Below are positions 7,301 through 7,706 of a DNA stretch of 7,706 nucleotides, piece after piece. Position numbers and translations under genes: made by a program. Within the stretch, counting starts at the first letter, position 1, and each line of letters begins with the position of its first letter. The stretch covers positions 1 through 7,706 of the forward strand of contig DALYJJ010000215.1 in NCBI GenBank assembly GCA_031969915.1. Direction: 5' to 3'. This stretch comes from DALYJJ01 sp031969915. Lineage in GTDB: Bacteria > Acidobacteriota > Terriglobia > Bryobacterales > Bryobacteraceae. The notes under the pieces were generated by a model. That model was not told where the DNA came from. It saw nothing but the letters and a program-made list of their open reading frames with translations, and ran no database searches.

Positions 7301-7473
7301 GGGACTCCCGCCGCGCGGGTCGCCCGCCCGCCCCAGGCCGGTCCGATGTTGCGGAACTTCAAGCCCTTGAGTTCCGGGGTGGGAGCGTAGCCGGTCGGGT
7401 CGGGTGCGTCGGCGGGGGTTTGCGCCGTGGCCGCGGCCAGGGCGAGAGAGAGGAACAAGGCGATGGCGCGCAT
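4318..7473 (-). CDS. Secreted VPS10/sortilin-like Asp-box (BNR) repeat protein, annotated glycosyl hydrolase-like
   Basis: A 1051-residue exported protein. Residues 1-17 form a signal peptide (Arg2, then a hydrophobic core, with likely cleavage after ATA17). Eleven Asp-boxes (S/T-x-D-x-G-x-T/S-W) start at 76, 130, 180, 238, 287, 333 (last Trp is Leu), 378 (Asp is Asn), 523, 590, 645 and 689, indicating beta-propellers over about residues 40-735. A gap of about 140 residues separates boxes 7 and 8; just before it lies GDHHDHWIDP (352-361), a His/Asp-rich stretch. From about 775 a beta-sandwich-like stretch (KGEIKIEILD) and an extended region follow, then a predicted helical coiled segment at about 900-975. 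Relatives of about 1000 residues are common in Acidobacteriota and Bacteroidota, often labelled glycosyl hydrolase; this resembles the GH74 and VPS10 architecture, but catalysis is unproven. The ATG at 7473 is chosen for its signal peptide over an upstream TTG at 7557. No Shine-Dalgarno is seen. Confidence 0.93.
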   Translation of the reverse strand: MRAIALFLSLALAAATAQTPADAPDPTGYAPTPELKGLKFRNIGPAWGGRATRAAGVPGNPNVYYAAFAGSGIWQSVDGGFNWKPIFDAQTTASVGSLAIAPSDPNVIYAGTGEANIRGNVQEGDGIYRSLDAGKTWSHVWRQRGQIGTMAVHPTNANIAYAAVMGRAFGPNPERGVYRTRDGGKSWQHVLKKDENTGASDVALDPNNPHIVFAGLWQTRRSPWDMQSGGPGSGLYLSRDGGDTWKQLTEKGLPKGTWGKIGLAVAPSDSRRVYALIEAEEGGLFRSDDGGDTWTLVSANRLIRQRAWYYSTLTVNPANANDVWFPSVPMVRTIDGGKTLAIFGGRQTFSHGDHHDHWIDPKDPRRMINAHDGGIDISTNGGETWFAPALPVSQFYHVSADTRIPFHVAGAMQDIGTAQGPSDSLSSGGIRNTDWYSVGGGEAGHVVSDPSDPHIVYAGEYGGIITHYDHRTRQARNVSAYPENPSGHGGEDLKYRFQWTAPIHISPHQPKTVYHAANVLFRSTDAGQSWEAISGDLTRNDKSKQKWSGGPITGDNTGVEIYCTIFAVAESPLEKGLIWAGSDDGLVHITRDNGKTWKNVTAALAGLPQWATVRVIEPSRFDAGTAYLVADNHRLDDVKPYLYKTTDFGVSWVRLDASLPQDVYLHVVREDPSDRNFLYLGTERGLAFSRDGGKTWRSLRSNLPTVAVHDLAIRNGSLIAGTMGRSVYVLDHLSPLREYGQETSLLKIPDAIAWQRDSRPRDRFSGDNPPSGASIYYFLKEPTKGEIKIEILDAANQVIRTLSSKPETPTGSSDNLAMALEAAKRAALPNEAGLNRGLWDLHYRGSEMILNAKVDMGDARRGPLALPGAYTVRMTVDGKTFTQPLRVSADPRETVSPADREAQFRLSLEMRDSITRITKIVNDIRSIRKQLTERNALLASNAKADQLRKDSAALTTVLDKLEDDLHNKAAEVVYDILAFKGGTKLYSRMIWTYTQLNDGTGAPTQGVKEVYAGQKAELSKYDSQYKKLADADLGTLNLAAKKLELPHVIVP

Positions 7474-7489
7474 AGTGGGTAGAAGGGAC

Positions 7490-7495
7490 ACTATA
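7490..7495 (-). promoter_or_regulatory. Candidate -10 box of the Asp-box protein gene
   Basis: On the - strand TATAGT matches the -10 consensus at five of six positions and ends 16 bases before the ATG at 7473. A start 6-7 bases downstream would leave a leader of roughly 10 bases with no Shine-Dalgarno, so the gene would be nearly leaderless. No recognisable -35 lies 17 bases upstream; that region instead holds the inverted repeat GCCGG-G-CCGGC (7502-7512). Confidence 0.35.
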
Positions 7496-7535
7496 ACGGG
7501 TGCCGGGCCGGCAGCGCCAGAAGGCCGCGGCGCAA

Positions 7536-7549
7536 GGTTTCTCAACCTA
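7536..7549 (-). other. Small hairpin after the right-edge gene
   Basis: On the - strand AGGTT-GAGA-AACCT forms a five-base-pair stem capped by a GNRA-type tetraloop, four bases past the stop codon at 7554-7556. No T-run follows, so it is a weak terminator candidate or an RNA-stabilising 3' hairpin between this gene and the Asp-box gene. Confidence 0.3.
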
Positions 7550-7553
7550 TCCG

Positions 7554-7706
7554 TCAATGCCCCAGGTCAATCTCGAACAGATCCGAGACGGCGCGGTCCA
7601 GTTGCGCAAACACGACCGTCTCGCCCTGCGCCGTGACATCCAGTGAAGCCTCCCAGAATACCGGCAGATTCCGCAACCTCGCCACGGGGCGCGTTGGCCC
7701 GCCCCC
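7554..7706 (-). CDS. C-terminal end of a TolB/WD40-like beta-propeller protein, cut by the window edge
   Basis: An open - strand frame fills the last 153 bases in exact phase with the window edge: 50 codons followed by TGA (7554-7556). The end has the look of the last blade of PD40/TolB-like propellers: a strand SLDVTAQGETVVFAQLD followed by SDLFEIDLGH. In Acidobacteriota, similar endings (SLDVSPDG..., then SDLM) close long proteins that combine a winged-helix DNA-binding domain or a kinase domain with a propeller. Which domain lies upstream cannot be seen. The 80-base gap to the Asp-box gene on the same strand allows co-transcription, although a hairpin and a candidate -10 lie between them. 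The assignment rests on family resemblance by eye, and the fragment is short. The frame itself is better supported than the family name. Confidence 0.72.
   Translation of the reverse strand, partial: GGGPTRPVARLRNLPVFWEASLDVTAQGETVVFAQLDRAVSDLFEIDLGH

Overview
The window is a GC-rich stretch of bacterial chromosome, densely packed with genes and without mobile elements, rRNA or CRISPR. The gene content suggests an Acidobacteriota member of the Solibacter/Bryobacter type. The clues are a very large secreted Asp-box (BNR/VPS10-like) protein, the C-terminus of a TolB-like propeller protein of a kind common in that phylum, and a Tat-exported amine oxidase. This is an inference from family resemblance, not a phylogenetic result.

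Left part (1-2686, + strand): the end of nucleoside diphosphate kinase (ndk, 5' end outside the window), a Tat-exported FAD amine oxidase, and a zinc-dependent nucleoside/base deaminase 55 bases downstream of the oxidase. Ndk and the deaminase both act on nucleotides or bases, but no shared pathway can be shown here.

Middle (2699-4277): a 90-residue three-helix membrane protein with a histidine-rich tail on the - strand ends 12 bases from the deaminase. It diverges from a + strand polysaccharide deacetylase. The 160-base region between them holds a candidate promoter and a strong ribosome binding site for the membrane protein, a stretch resembling the 5' half of a tRNA, and a 10-base direct repeat, the second copy of which overlaps the deacetylase ribosome binding site.

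Right part (4318-7706, - strand): a 1051-residue secreted protein with eleven Asp-boxes, preceded by the last 50 codons of another - strand gene that runs off the right edge and looks like the end of a TolB/WD40-like propeller protein.

Most of the window is ordinary metabolic and envelope gene content. I see no convincing new multi-gene system. The items most worth a second look are the tRNA-like remnant with its repeats (3049-3132), the His-tailed membrane protein, the signal-less deacetylase and the giant Asp-box protein. No gap between genes exceeds 300 bases.
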